Shown here: positions 36,349 through 44,828 of the stretch, one piece after another | Layout of the letters: every line of letters starts with the position of its first letter | How positions within the stretch are numbered: the stretch's first letter is position 1 | Source of the DNA: Gordonia soli NBRC 108243 | GTDB taxonomy: Bacteria > Actinomycetota > Actinomycetes > Mycobacteriales > Mycobacteriaceae | Direction of reading: 5' to 3' | Assembly (NCBI RefSeq): GCF_000334455.1 | Contig: NZ_BANX01000002.1 | Span: 124,001-188,000 of the forward strand | DNA: 64,000 nt | Program-made: the position numbers and the translations under genes | Notes under the pieces: model-generated | What the model saw: the letters and a program-made list of their open reading frames with translations, nothing else | Told to the model about the DNA's origin: nothing | Database searches by the model: none

Positions 36349-37448
36349 GGGCCGATCACCGCGACACGTTCCGGGATGGCCGTGACGGCCACCCGGTCCC
36401 CGACTGCGACACCCTCGTCGCCGATGGCATCGACACCGTGCACGTCGGGAGCACCGGCATCCGCACCCGACGTTCCGAGACCGACACCGACTACGTCGGG
36501 CTCGACGTACACCCGCGGCCCCGACGGCAGCACCGCGACGCGGGCGACCACCCCGACAGAAGATGACCTGTCCCGGGCCGGATCGACACCCTCGTCGGGC
36601 ACCGCCCCCGCCCGCAGCGACTCCGGGCGGAAACCGAGGTGCACGATCCCATCCGCGCGGCCGGTCACGATCTCGCCGAACGAGGTCGGCGCGACCCCGC
36701 CGACCGATTCCGCGGCGATCACCGTCGTGCAGCCGAGGAATCGGGCGGTCCACTCATCGACCGGATTGCGCCACAACATCATCGGGGCCGCCGACTGGAC
36801 GATGGCCCCGTCGCGCATGACCGATACGTCGTCGGCCATCACCGCGGCCTCGGTGTGGTCGTGGGTGACCAGGATCGTCGGTGTCCCCGACTCCCGCACG
36901 ATGTGCGCGATGTCGGCGGCGAGTCGATCACGCAGGCGGCGGTCGAGTGCGGCGAGTGGCTCGTCGAGCAGCAGCAGTCGGGGCCGGGGCGCGAGCGCGC
37001 GGGCCAACGCGACCCGCTGTGCCTGACCACCCGACAACTCGTCGGCCGGTCGATCCGCGAGGTCGGGCAGCGAGACGAGTTCCAACACCTCGGCGACGCG
37101 GTCGCGGATCGCCGACCGGGACCATCCGCGCATCCGCAGCCCGTACCCGACGTTCGCGGCGACCGTCCTGCCTGGAAAGAGCTGACCGTCCTGGAAGACC
37201 ACCCCGAAATCGCGTCGATGCGTCGGCAGGTCCGCGAGGTCGCGACCACCGAATGTGATCCGCCCGGCGGATGGCTTCTCGAGTCCGGCGATGGCTCGCA
37301 GCAGGGTCGACTTCCCGCATCCCGACGGTCCGAGCAGCGCGGTCACGGCCGTTGCGGCGCCGTCGATCCCGGCTCCCGGACGCCAGTCGAGCCCGTCGAT
37401 CACCACATCCTCGCCGTATGCGACACGAACTCCCTCGACGACCAGCAT
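36345..37448 (-). CDS. ABC transporter ATP-binding protein (thiamine/Fe3+ type)
   Basis: 367-aa ABC ATPase of the CysA/FbpC/ThiQ-like group. Walker A GPSGCGKST (40-48), the Q-loop FGVVFQDGQLFPG, signature LSGGQAQRVALARALA, Walker B LLLLDEP and the H-loop VTHDHTEAAVM are all intact. A C-terminal TOBE-like regulatory part begins near 235. ATG 37448 has GGGAGAG upstream, whereas GTG 37463 would lie on that site. Third gene of a binding protein-permease-ATPase set. Confidence 0.88.
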   Translation of the reverse strand: MLVVEGVRVAYGEDVVIDGLDWRPGAGIDGAATAVTALLGPSGCGKSTLLRAIAGLEKPSAGRITFGGRDLADLPTHRRDFGVVFQDGQLFPGRTVAANVGYGLRMRGWSRSAIRDRVAEVLELVSLPDLADRPADELSGGQAQRVALARALAPRPRLLLLDEPLAALDRRLRDRLAADIAHIVRESGTPTILVTHDHTEAAVMADDVSVMRDGAIVQSAAPMMLWRNPVDEWTARFLGCTTVIAAESVGGVAPTSFGEIVTGRADGIVHLGFRPESLRAGAVPDEGVDPARDRSSSVGVVARVAVLPSGPRVYVEPDVVGVGLGTSGADAGAPDVHGVDAIGDEGVAVGDRVAVTAIPERVAVIGP

Positions 37449-37463
37449 CCCGCTCTCTCCCAC

Positions 37464-39071
37464 CTAGATCAGCCCGCCCGATCGTGGCCGGAAGATCTCC
37501 ACGACGGCGATCGCCAGCGCGGTCGCGATCACGAGCAGGGTCGAGGCGGCCATCGCGGTGGCCAGGTTGTCGGCTCCGGGCCGGTTCAGCGCGGAGCCGA
37601 TGAGCACGGGCAGGGTCGTGGTGTCCGCCCGCGCCAGAAAGCTGGTCGCACCGAACTCACCGAGAGCCATGACGAAGGCGAATCCGCCTGCCGCGGTCAG
37701 TGACCGGCCGATCAGCGGAAGGTCGACGGTCATGAAGACCCGCCGCGGTGACGCACCGAGCGCGGCCGCCGCGTCACGGAGTCGCGGCGACACCGACCGC
37801 AGGGCCGGCACCAGTATCCGGACGACGACGGGTATCGCGATCAACGCCTGCACACATGGGATGACCAGGGGCGATGCGGCAACGTCGGTGGGCATGGTGG
37901 CCAGCAGCAGCAGATAGCCGAAACCCAGTGTCACCGCGCTGATCCCGAGCGGGACCATGGCGACGACGTCACCGACCGCCCCGGCTGCACCCCGGGCCCG
38001 GTGCAATCCGACGGCGGCCGGCACACCGATCAGCAACGCGATCGCCATCGCTGCGGCAGCAGTGCCCACCGAGTAACCGAGCGTCTCGAGCGGCGACACC
38101 CCGTTGACCGAGGTACCGAGCGACCGGTAGCCGTCCAGGGTCCACGCACCGCCGACGCGTGGACGGACCGACCGCACCACCAAGACCGCGATCGGGCCGA
38201 CCAGCACGACGGCGATCCAGGCGACGGCACCGGCGACCGGCATCCATCCCCACCCGCGTGGACGGCGACGTGCGCCGAGCCGGCCAGGGGTGCGATCGGC
38301 GACCGGGTCTCCGAAGAACCGGGTGAGCACCAGTGCAGCGATGACAACCACGATCTGCAGCATGGACAGCGCGACCGCCTCCGGGATGCGGAAGTAGCCG
38401 ATCGCCTGTGTGTAGATCTCGGTCTCGAGGGTGCGTACGACGCCGTTGCCGAGGATCACGACCACACCGAAACTGGTGGAGCAGAAAAGGAACACGAGCG
38501 CGGACGCCGCACCGACCGCCGGAAGCAGGCGCGGTGCGACGACCCCGGCGAACGCCCGGAAGCGGGATGCGCCGAGCGTGCGTGCCGCTTCTTCGACACG
38601 CGGGTCGAGCGACCGCCAGGCCGCCGAGACGACGCGGACGACGACTGCGACATTGAGGAAGACGTGCGCCGCGACGATCGCCCACAGTCCCGAACCGATC
38701 CCGGTGAACCCGAGCGGACCGTCGAGCAGGGCACGGAATGCGATGCCGACCACCACGGTCGGCAACACGAAAGGGACGGTCACGAGGACGAGGAGGATGC
38801 CTGCCCCCGGGAACTCGACACGCGCGACGACCCAGACGATGGGGATCGCCACCACGACCGCGGCGACCGTCGACAGCGCGGCCTGACCGAGGGTCACCCC
38901 CAGCAGCGCGACGGCGTTCGTGCGCGAGAGCAGTTCGGCGAGGCCGACGTCGCTGCCGGTGTCGACGGCACGCCGCACCAGCGTGACGAGCGGCCAGCCG
39001 AACAGGACCGCGACGAACACCACCGGGACGGCGACCACGGCCCATCGGCCGAGGCGGGTCGCGACTGTCAC
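37464..39071 (-). CDS. ABC transporter permease, fused two-half (ThiP-like)
   Basis: 535-aa integral membrane permease carrying two BPD_transp_1 halves, each with an EAA-type loop (VEEAARTLGASRFRAF near 170 and LRDAAAALGASPRRVF near 460). About 12 spans are visible. The double-length form is typical for ThiP/FbpB permeases. GTG 39071 overlaps the binding-protein stop by GTGA. Thiamine specificity is borrowed from the partner binding protein. Confidence 0.88.
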   Translation of the reverse strand: MTVATRLGRWAVVAVPVVFVAVLFGWPLVTLVRRAVDTGSDVGLAELLSRTNAVALLGVTLGQAALSTVAAVVVAIPIVWVVARVEFPGAGILLVLVTVPFVLPTVVVGIAFRALLDGPLGFTGIGSGLWAIVAAHVFLNVAVVVRVVSAAWRSLDPRVEEAARTLGASRFRAFAGVVAPRLLPAVGAASALVFLFCSTSFGVVVILGNGVVRTLETEIYTQAIGYFRIPEAVALSMLQIVVVIAALVLTRFFGDPVADRTPGRLGARRRPRGWGWMPVAGAVAWIAVVLVGPIAVLVVRSVRPRVGGAWTLDGYRSLGTSVNGVSPLETLGYSVGTAAAAMAIALLIGVPAAVGLHRARGAAGAVGDVVAMVPLGISAVTLGFGYLLLLATMPTDVAASPLVIPCVQALIAIPVVVRILVPALRSVSPRLRDAAAALGASPRRVFMTVDLPLIGRSLTAAGGFAFVMALGEFGATSFLARADTTTLPVLIGSALNRPGADNLATAMAASTLLVIATALAIAVVEIFRPRSGGLI

Positions 39072-40174
39072 CTCCCGACGGCCTCGCGCCACTGCTGGAG
39101 CCACTGCTCACGATTGGCCGCGATGTAGGTCGGCGGGAGGTTGATCGTCCACCGCGGGACCGGCGCCCTGGCCTGCCAGCCGTCGGGCAGCGGGGTATCG
39201 CGCTGCACCGGGTAGACGTACATCGAGTCGGGCAGTTCACGCTGCACCGTCTCGCTCAGCAGGAAGTCGACGAGCTTCCGCGCGCCGTCGAGGTTGCGGG
39301 TCCCCCTGAGGATCCCGACGTATTCGACCTGCCGGAAGCAGCTGTCGAGGATCGCGCTGGTTCCCGGTGTCGCGGCAGGCGACGACGCGTACGAGACCAC
39401 GATCGGTTTCGCGCCCTTGCCCTCTCCGGCGCTGAACAGTTGGTTGTAAGCGATCTCCCACCCGGACACGATCGACGCGCCGTTGGCGGTGACCTTGCTC
39501 CAGTAGTCCCGCCAGCCGCGCTGGTCGGTACCGATGGTGGCGAGCAGGAATCCGAGACCCGGCGACGAGGTGGCGGGATCCAGCAACACGGCCTGGTCGC
39601 GGTACCGGGGCTCGGTCAGATCGCGGAGGCTCTGCGGCGCGGCGAGCCCGCGGTCGGAGTACCAGGAGTCGTCCACGTTCAGACAGACGTCACCGCGATC
39701 GACGGCGGTGAGCTGATCGTCGGAATCCGGGACCGCGTAGTCGGCCGATCCGTTGGCGGCCAACGGAGATCGGTAGCTCTCCAGCGCCTTCGCCTCGATC
39801 GGGCGGGAGGCAAAGGTGTTGTCGATGCCGAACACGGCATCGGCCTTCGGTGACCCGGGGGTCAGCGACACGGTCGACGCCAACTGACCGGCGTCACCGG
39901 AGCGCACCACCTTGAGGGTGAGGCCGGTTTGCTGACGGAAGGCGTCGAAGACCGAGTCGGGCAGGGTGAACGAGTCGTGGGTCAGCAGGGTGACCTCGGC
40001 TCCGGAACTGGTGTCGTCCGAACACGCGGCGAGGACGGTCGCCGCCACCGCGGCGACGGCGGCGATGACCGTGGCACCACGGAGACGGCGTCGGACGCCT
40101 CGGTGTCCACGGTCGGCGGTCGGATGGTCCTGCGGATCACGGGATCCTGTCCCGGATGGTCGCGTCGGCATCAC
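39068..40174 (-). CDS. thiB: thiamine-type ABC substrate-binding lipoprotein
   Basis: 368-aa lipoprotein. The signal peptide ends VLAAC near residue 50 after a long basic leader, so a shorter start is possible. The mature part reads VTLLTHDSFTLPDSVFDAFR, LKVVRSGDAGQLAS, ADAVFGIDNTFASRPIEAKA and PIVVSYASSPAA, closely resembling the ThiB/TbpA thiamine-binding family. I looked upstream for a TPP riboswitch and found no CTGAGA / GGGATGC-like core, so regulation is open. Confidence 0.82.
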   Translation of the reverse strand: MMPTRPSGTGSRDPQDHPTADRGHRGVRRRLRGATVIAAVAAVAATVLAACSDDTSSGAEVTLLTHDSFTLPDSVFDAFRQQTGLTLKVVRSGDAGQLASTVSLTPGSPKADAVFGIDNTFASRPIEAKALESYRSPLAANGSADYAVPDSDDQLTAVDRGDVCLNVDDSWYSDRGLAAPQSLRDLTEPRYRDQAVLLDPATSSPGLGFLLATIGTDQRGWRDYWSKVTANGASIVSGWEIAYNQLFSAGEGKGAKPIVVSYASSPAATPGTSAILDSCFRQVEYVGILRGTRNLDGARKLVDFLLSETVQRELPDSMYVYPVQRDTPLPDGWQARAPVPRWTINLPPTYIAANREQWLQQWREAVGR

Positions 40175-40610
40175 CAGATGTCCCCTCGGTCGATCACACG
40201 TCGTGGCTTGCCCGCGTCGGTGTGGAGTCGGTCTGTCGGACGGAGTCGTCGATGGAGTCCTCTGCGATCTAACCAGGTGACCACCCGTGCGCTGCGGAGC
40301 GGCGGATCATCCGGTAACATCAGTAACAATTGTATCAACAGTCACTTCAGTCACCGTTTCGCGCAGTACGCTCCCTGGACGGCACCTGTTTGCCATGGGT
40401 GCTTACAATGATCCGACGCCCCTGCGGGGCGGGTTCTCGACTGCCCGACACGGGTCGGGTTCCACCAACCGGGAGACCGTCTTTTCGAGGTCTCGGGTCC
40501 CGCATCGGACGAGCACTTGGGGGCGTCCAGGACACGACAGCGGAGTGTGCGGCGACGACCGGCGCACACCTACGACGATAGGACTGTTGCCAGTGCGTCT
40601 CCCCCGGCCG
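40175..40610. other. 436-bp non-coding divergent region
   Basis: Separates thiB (minus) from the secreted-protein gene (plus). An AT-rich patch at about 40310-40360 contains the 8-bp palindrome ACAATTGT (40326-40333) and several GTYAC steps, plausible regulator sites. TACAAT near 40404 could be a -10 for the rightward gene. No coding sequence or riboswitch is supported. Confidence 0.5.
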
Positions 40611-41450
40611 ATGAGCCAGCGTGCACGCCGATCTCACCCGTCGACCGATCGTCGCGGACGGCGCGGGATGGTCGTCACGATGACCGCATTCGCCGCCGCA
40701 GCGGCGCTCGCGATGCCGACCGCGGCCCACGCCGCACCGCAGCAGATCCCCGCGCACCCGAAGGTCGACAAGCGCACCCTCGATTCGCTGGGCGCCTTCG
40801 CGCCGGCGATCATCGGCTCGGTCGCCACCCCCGGCCCGGACGGCAAGGTCAACGCGCAGTTGCTGTCGCAGGCCAAGACCCTCGCTGCCGCGCCGGGGCT
40901 GCCGCCCCAGGCCGCGACCGCATGGAAGAAGGTCATCGACTTCCTGGGCGAACCGGGACGCCAGCAGCTCGCCCGCCAGCAGGCCGCCGAGACCAAGCCG
41001 GGCGATCCGGAGATCCCGCGGGGCCCCAAGGCTCCCAAGATCCAGGAATTCCTCTACCCGACACTCGGGTTCGGTTGCTTCGCGAACGGTTCGTTCTCGC
41101 TGGGCCGCGCGCTCCTCACCGCCGGACCGCAGGATGCGCCCGCACCAGGGCCGAAGCGCGGCGAGGCCGGGTACGTCTACACGAGCCTCGGCACCGGGCC
41201 GGCGCTGGACAACCCGGCGCGCAAGCTCTGGGTGAGCTGGCTGAACATCGACACCGGCCGCACGGGCCAGCAGCAGCTCAAGCGCAACCCGAAGATCAAC
41301 GTCAAGGACGGACCGGGCACGTTCACCGGGATCGCCCGCACTGGCAAGGGTCGCATCATCTCGACCATCTACGGCGACCTGACCACCAAGACCGACAAGC
41401 GGGCCATCACCTGCACCATCGCACCGACGATCGGCGTCGCGATCGTCTGA
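40611..41450 (+). CDS. secreted protein of the Rv1157c type
   Basis: 279-aa exported protein of unknown function. The signal peptide is basic (RRSHPSTDRRGRRGM) with hydrophobic core VVTMTAFAAAAALAM and cleavage after AHA. The mature part has FGCFANGSFSLGRALLTAGP, a Trp-containing segment KLWVSWLNIDTGRTG and the C-terminal TCTIAPTIGVAIV. The pattern of one early and one late cysteine suggests a single disulfide. GTG 40593 is an alternative start. A second family member follows at 41792. Confidence 0.8.
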   Translation: MSQRARRSHPSTDRRGRRGMVVTMTAFAAAAALAMPTAAHAAPQQIPAHPKVDKRTLDSLGAFAPAIIGSVATPGPDGKVNAQLLSQAKTLAAAPGLPPQAATAWKKVIDFLGEPGRQQLARQQAAETKPGDPEIPRGPKAPKIQEFLYPTLGFGCFANGSFSLGRALLTAGPQDAPAPGPKRGEAGYVYTSLGTGPALDNPARKLWVSWLNIDTGRTGQQQLKRNPKINVKDGPGTFTGIARTGKGRIISTIYGDLTTKTDKRAITCTIAPTIGVAIV

Positions 41451-41477
41451 CGAGGCGTCCGCACCGCAGTCACCGAG

Positions 41478-41509
41478 CCCCCGGCATCGAGCTTCGATGC
41501 CGGGGGTTT
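41478..41509 (+). terminator. rho-independent terminator
   Basis: Perfect 13-bp stem CCCCCGGCATCGA / TCGATGCCGGGGG (41478-41490 and 41494-41506) with a 3-base loop, followed by TTT. It lies 28 bases past the stop at 41450. Confidence 0.9.
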
Positions 41510-41738
41510 CGTCATGCGCGATCCGTTGTGTGATTCGTTGCGTGCGACACCGGGCGCGAGGGCGCGAGGGCGCCGAGCCGTTTCCGCGCGTCGGTCGTCG
41601 ATCTACACCCGACCACGCGTCGACCTGGGGTTTCACTCCCATCGGTCGCCTCTTGGTCGCGGCGACGTCACAGGTCGGACTCACGACTTGAGAATCGCGG
41701 ACCGTTCATGCTCTCTTTTAACTTGAACACCATCTGTC

Positions 41739-41772
41739 ACACCTGCCACACGCTATGCCGTGGGGCAGGTGT
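41739..41772 (+). promoter_or_regulatory. leader inverted repeat
   Basis: ACACCTGCC (41739-41747) and GGCAGGTGT (41764-41772) are perfect inverses, 16 bp apart, 19 bases before ATG 41792. It could be an operator or an mRNA hairpin that affects the nearby GAGGAG ribosome-binding site. Confidence 0.5.
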
Positions 41773-41791
41773 CTCGGTTCGAGGAGAGACA

Positions 41792-42610
41792 ATGTCCAGC
41801 ACTTCCCCGTTCTCACCGACCTCCCGACTCCGTCGCCGTCTGCGCGCCAGCGTCGTCGGCGTGGTCATCGGTGCCGCAGCGGCGTTCGGTCTCCCGGCCA
41901 CCGCATCCGCCGAACCCGTCGCCCCGACGACGATCACCTGGCCGGCCATCCCCTTCGATTCCGAGCTCGCCGCCGCCGTGCGGATGCTGAAAGCAGCCGG
42001 TGTCGACAAGATGGCATTGTCGGCCGCGCAGGCCATCATCGGCAGCGCCGGACAGCTCTCCTCCCAGCAGGTCGCCGCGAAGGTGCCCGGTGTGCCCGTG
42101 GCCCAGAGTGATCCGCTCGCCATCCTCAAACTCCTCGGCATCCAGCCGCTTACCCCGTCGGTGGCGCCGTTCTGCCAAGCACCCACGCCGGACAACCCCC
42201 TCGGTCTGGTGACCGCCGGAGCCGGCGCGGTCCGTGGGCCATGGCCGCTGGCGAAGGAACCGGCTCTGCCGTTCCCCATCCCCGGGGTCACGCTGCCCAA
42301 GCTCAACCTCGTCGACAACGGTGAGACCGCCTACGCGTTCGTCCCCGCCACCACCGCCGGTTCCGGTACCACCGATCCCGGCAGCGTGCGCGTCGCATGG
42401 TTCAACACCACCACGCTGCAGGGCGGGTTCGCCGACCTCGCGCCGGTCGCCAAGGGACCTGTCACCGCCGCGCTCCCGCTGCTGTCCAACATCCGTCTCG
42501 CTCCGGTCAAGACCGGCAACGGCACGGTGCTGTCGGCGGTCTTCGGCAGCGTGAACAACGGCAACCGGTCCTGCTTCTTCCTCCCCGCGGTCGGCATCGT
42601 CAACGCCTGA
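41792..42610 (+). CDS. secreted protein, paralogue of the Rv1157c-type gene
   Basis: 272 aa with signal peptide (RLRRRLRASVVGVVIGAAAA, cleavage after ASA). The fold pattern matches the preceding gene: an early cysteine (VAPFCQAPTP), the strand SVRVAWFNTTTLQGGF, GNGTVLSAVFGSV and a C-terminal RSCFFLPAVGIVNA. A strong GAGGAG precedes ATG 41792. No catalytic residues are evident; a structural or cell-envelope role is plausible but unproven. Confidence 0.78.
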   Translation: MSSTSPFSPTSRLRRRLRASVVGVVIGAAAAFGLPATASAEPVAPTTITWPAIPFDSELAAAVRMLKAAGVDKMALSAAQAIIGSAGQLSSQQVAAKVPGVPVAQSDPLAILKLLGIQPLTPSVAPFCQAPTPDNPLGLVTAGAGAVRGPWPLAKEPALPFPIPGVTLPKLNLVDNGETAYAFVPATTAGSGTTDPGSVRVAWFNTTTLQGGFADLAPVAKGPVTAALPLLSNIRLAPVKTGNGTVLSAVFGSVNNGNRSCFFLPAVGIVNA

Positions 42611-42746
42611 CCTCCATGCCCGATCATGCGTCGTCCCGAACCCGGCGACCCGATCGACCAGGCCACGACCCCCCACCTCACACTCCCCGGTCGAGTCCCG
42701 CGACCTCCACGGTGATCCGACGCCCCCTCTGACGAAGACAGGAACC

Positions 42747-44036
42747 ATGACCATCCATCGCCGTGTCCCGCGCCGCCTCCCCAGGCGCCTGTTGGTCGCC
42801 GCCGTCGCCTGTGCCGTGGTCGGCGTGGCGCCGCAGGCGACCGCCGTCGCCGCACCCGACGACGCCCAGGGTGGGACGTCGACGACCTCGTCGACCACAG
42901 ACGGCACGAGCGGCACGACCACGACCGGGACCGCAGGCACCGACACGACCCTGAACGACAACGCGGCTGCCGCGGTCGATCGTCGCGGCCCAGGACAGCG
43001 TGCCGGTGCGGTACACGCCAACCGCGACCTCCCCGCTCGCCGGCTCGTGGCAGGCGCGGCCAGCGGAAGCCTCTTCACCTACTGGAGCAGCGCCGCCGAC
43101 GCCTCACCCCACCTGTCGACCGGAACCCTTTTCGTCCCCAAGGGCACACCACCGGCCGGCGGATGGCCGATCGTCGCGTGGGCGCACGGTTCGCGGGGTC
43201 TCGCCGATCGATGCGCACCATCGGTGCGACCGGTCAGCGAGGACACCGACCAGATCCGCGAGTGGCTCTCCCGGAAGTACGCCGTCGTCACGACCGACTA
43301 CGCCGGCCTCGGAACACCCGGCACCCCGCAGTACTTCGACATCAAGGCAACCGCCAAGAACATCGTCGATGCCGTCCGAGCAGGTCGCGACGTCGGAGAC
43401 CGGCTGTCCCGCAGCTGGGTTGCCGTCGGCCGGTCCCAAGGCGCCTCGGCAGCAATCGAACTGGCCCGCAGCGCCCCGAGTCTGCAGGGATCGACCCTCG
43501 ACTTCAAGGGTTCGGCGGTCTCCTCGATCCCGGCGTCGCTGGACACCGTCATGACCAACCTGGGGCCGACGTCGACCGCGCTGCCGGCGGCGATCTCGTC
43601 CGACGTGCTCTACACGCTCACCGCGATCCGCAACGCCCGTCCCGACCTCAAGGTCGCCGACCTGCTCACCGACACCGGCAAGAGCTGGCTGGGCAAGGCC
43701 GCATCGACCTGCGCCGACGATCTCACCCGACAGGTGGCCGGACTCCGGATCGGCTCGCTCTTCCGCACCCCGATCGCCGAGAACCGCGCCCTGGCCGGCG
43801 AACTCGGTTCCGCGTTGGCACTCCCGACCACGGGGTTCACCCGGCCGCTGTTGCTCGCCCAGAGCATCCACGACGACGGTGTCGTGGTCCCGATGACCCT
43901 GAAGTACCTCAACGACGCCCAATTGGGTGATCGCAAGGTCACCGCGCGGACCTACCTGACGTTGACCGCCCAGCAGTCGAATGCGCTGGCCGATCAGGAG
44001 ACCCGGACCTTCGTGTCGAAGTCCCTGGGACGGTGA
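42747..44036 (+). CDS. secreted alpha/beta-hydrolase, lipase-like
   Basis: 429 aa. Signal peptide (RRVPRRLPRRLLVAAVACAV, cleavage near AVAAP), then a Thr/Gly/Ser-rich linker (about 45-75) and a secretory-lipase (LIP)-type hydrolase domain. Oxyanion-side WPIVAWAHGSRGLADRCAPS and nucleophile GRSQGASAAIELA (GxSxG) are clear; LLLAQSIHDDGVVV holds the candidate acid and VPM a later motif. Substrate is unknown, probably an ester lipid. Confidence 0.87.
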   Translation: MTIHRRVPRRLPRRLLVAAVACAVVGVAPQATAVAAPDDAQGGTSTTSSTTDGTSGTTTTGTAGTDTTLNDNAAAAVDRRGPGQRAGAVHANRDLPARRLVAGAASGSLFTYWSSAADASPHLSTGTLFVPKGTPPAGGWPIVAWAHGSRGLADRCAPSVRPVSEDTDQIREWLSRKYAVVTTDYAGLGTPGTPQYFDIKATAKNIVDAVRAGRDVGDRLSRSWVAVGRSQGASAAIELARSAPSLQGSTLDFKGSAVSSIPASLDTVMTNLGPTSTALPAAISSDVLYTLTAIRNARPDLKVADLLTDTGKSWLGKAASTCADDLTRQVAGLRIGSLFRTPIAENRALAGELGSALALPTTGFTRPLLLAQSIHDDGVVVPMTLKYLNDAQLGDRKVTARTYLTLTAQQSNALADQETRTFVSKSLGR

Positions 44037-44749
44037 CGAGGTCCACCGCCCGCGATCGCCTGCTCGCGATCGTCGACGGTCCCGGACCGCGGACCGTCGG
44101 CGCCGCATATCTGGTCGCGGCGGCGGCAGCCACCGTCACCGGCGCGGTCTCATCGAAGTCGGTCGCCGCGGTGACCAAACCCGTCCCGTTGATCGTCCTC
44201 GGCGCCGAGATCGTCCGCGCGAGGGAGCGCCTTGCGCCGGTCGACCTCGCACTCGTCGCGTCGGCCGTCGCCTTCTCGACGGTCGGCGACCGGCTGATGC
44301 TGATCGAGGAGTTCACCGAGGAGGGGCCGGAACGAGACCGCGCGCTGAAGCGGGGAGCCGGCGTCTTCGCCGGTGCGCAACTGAGCTATTCGGCGGCGCT
44401 GTGGCGTCGCGGTGCCCGCCCCCGTTTCCGTCGGCTCCTCCCCCGGATGGCTCTGCTGGGCGAGTCGGCGACGGTGATGGCGATCCATCGCCCGGCCCTG
44501 CTGCCGGTGTTGGGCGCGTACGGCAACACCCTGGCGACGATGTCGGCACTGGCCGCCGACACCGGCGAGGTCGGGCTCCGCCGCGGCGGGTGGGCGTTCC
44601 TCGCATCCGACCTCTCGATCCTCAACCGTCGGCACCTGCTGCGCGACCGGCAATCCCGTACGGTCGCCGAGGGCTGGGTGCTCGCAACCTACTTCGCCGC
44701 CCAATGGCTGCTGGTCCGCGGCCTGCTGCGGCCGACGTCCCCTCGGTGA
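44033..44749 (+). CDS. YhhN-family lysoplasmalogenase-like membrane protein
   Basis: 238-aa polytopic protein with the YhhN/TMEM86 signature: TKPVPLIVLGA, STVGDRLMLIEEF, GVFAGAQLSYSAALW and GGWAFLASDLSILNRRHLL. Relatives hydrolyse lysoplasmalogen. About seven membrane segments are expected. GTG 44033 overlaps the lipase stop (GTGA), so the secreted hydrolase and this membrane protein are coupled. Confidence 0.85.
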   Translation: MTRSTARDRLLAIVDGPGPRTVGAAYLVAAAAATVTGAVSSKSVAAVTKPVPLIVLGAEIVRARERLAPVDLALVASAVAFSTVGDRLMLIEEFTEEGPERDRALKRGAGVFAGAQLSYSAALWRRGARPRFRRLLPRMALLGESATVMAIHRPALLPVLGAYGNTLATMSALAADTGEVGLRRGGWAFLASDLSILNRRHLLRDRQSRTVAEGWVLATYFAAQWLLVRGLLRPTSPR

Positions 44750-44767
44750 CACCTGCGACAGACAGCA

Positions 44768-44802
44768 ATCGAGCCGCGACGCGCTGTGCGTCGCGGCTCG
44801 AT
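44768..44802. terminator. bidirectional hairpin between convergent genes
   Basis: Perfect 15-bp stem ATCGAGCCGCGACGC / GCGTCGCGGCTCGAT with loop GCTGT, between the YhhN gene and the sugar porter. Confidence 0.85.
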
Positions 44803-44828
44803 CTGTGTGGGAAGCCCTCCCGGACTGA

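Larger units (their letters stand above)
41451..41791. other. 341-bp non-coding region between the two secreted-protein genes
   Basis: Holds the terminator at 41478-41509, then sequence without recognised function, then the AT-richer stretch TCTCTTTTAACTTGAACACC near 41711 and a leader inverted repeat (41739-41772). The second gene therefore has its own promoter in all likelihood. Confidence 0.6.

Noticed and set aside
36299..36847. Overlapping frames within the ABC ATPase and mutT2 region
   Set aside because: Out-of-frame products with no motifs, explained by the two real minus-strand genes.
40175..40330. Possible TPP riboswitch before thiB
   Set aside because: Read on the minus strand, the CTGAGA and GGGATGC-like cores are not found.
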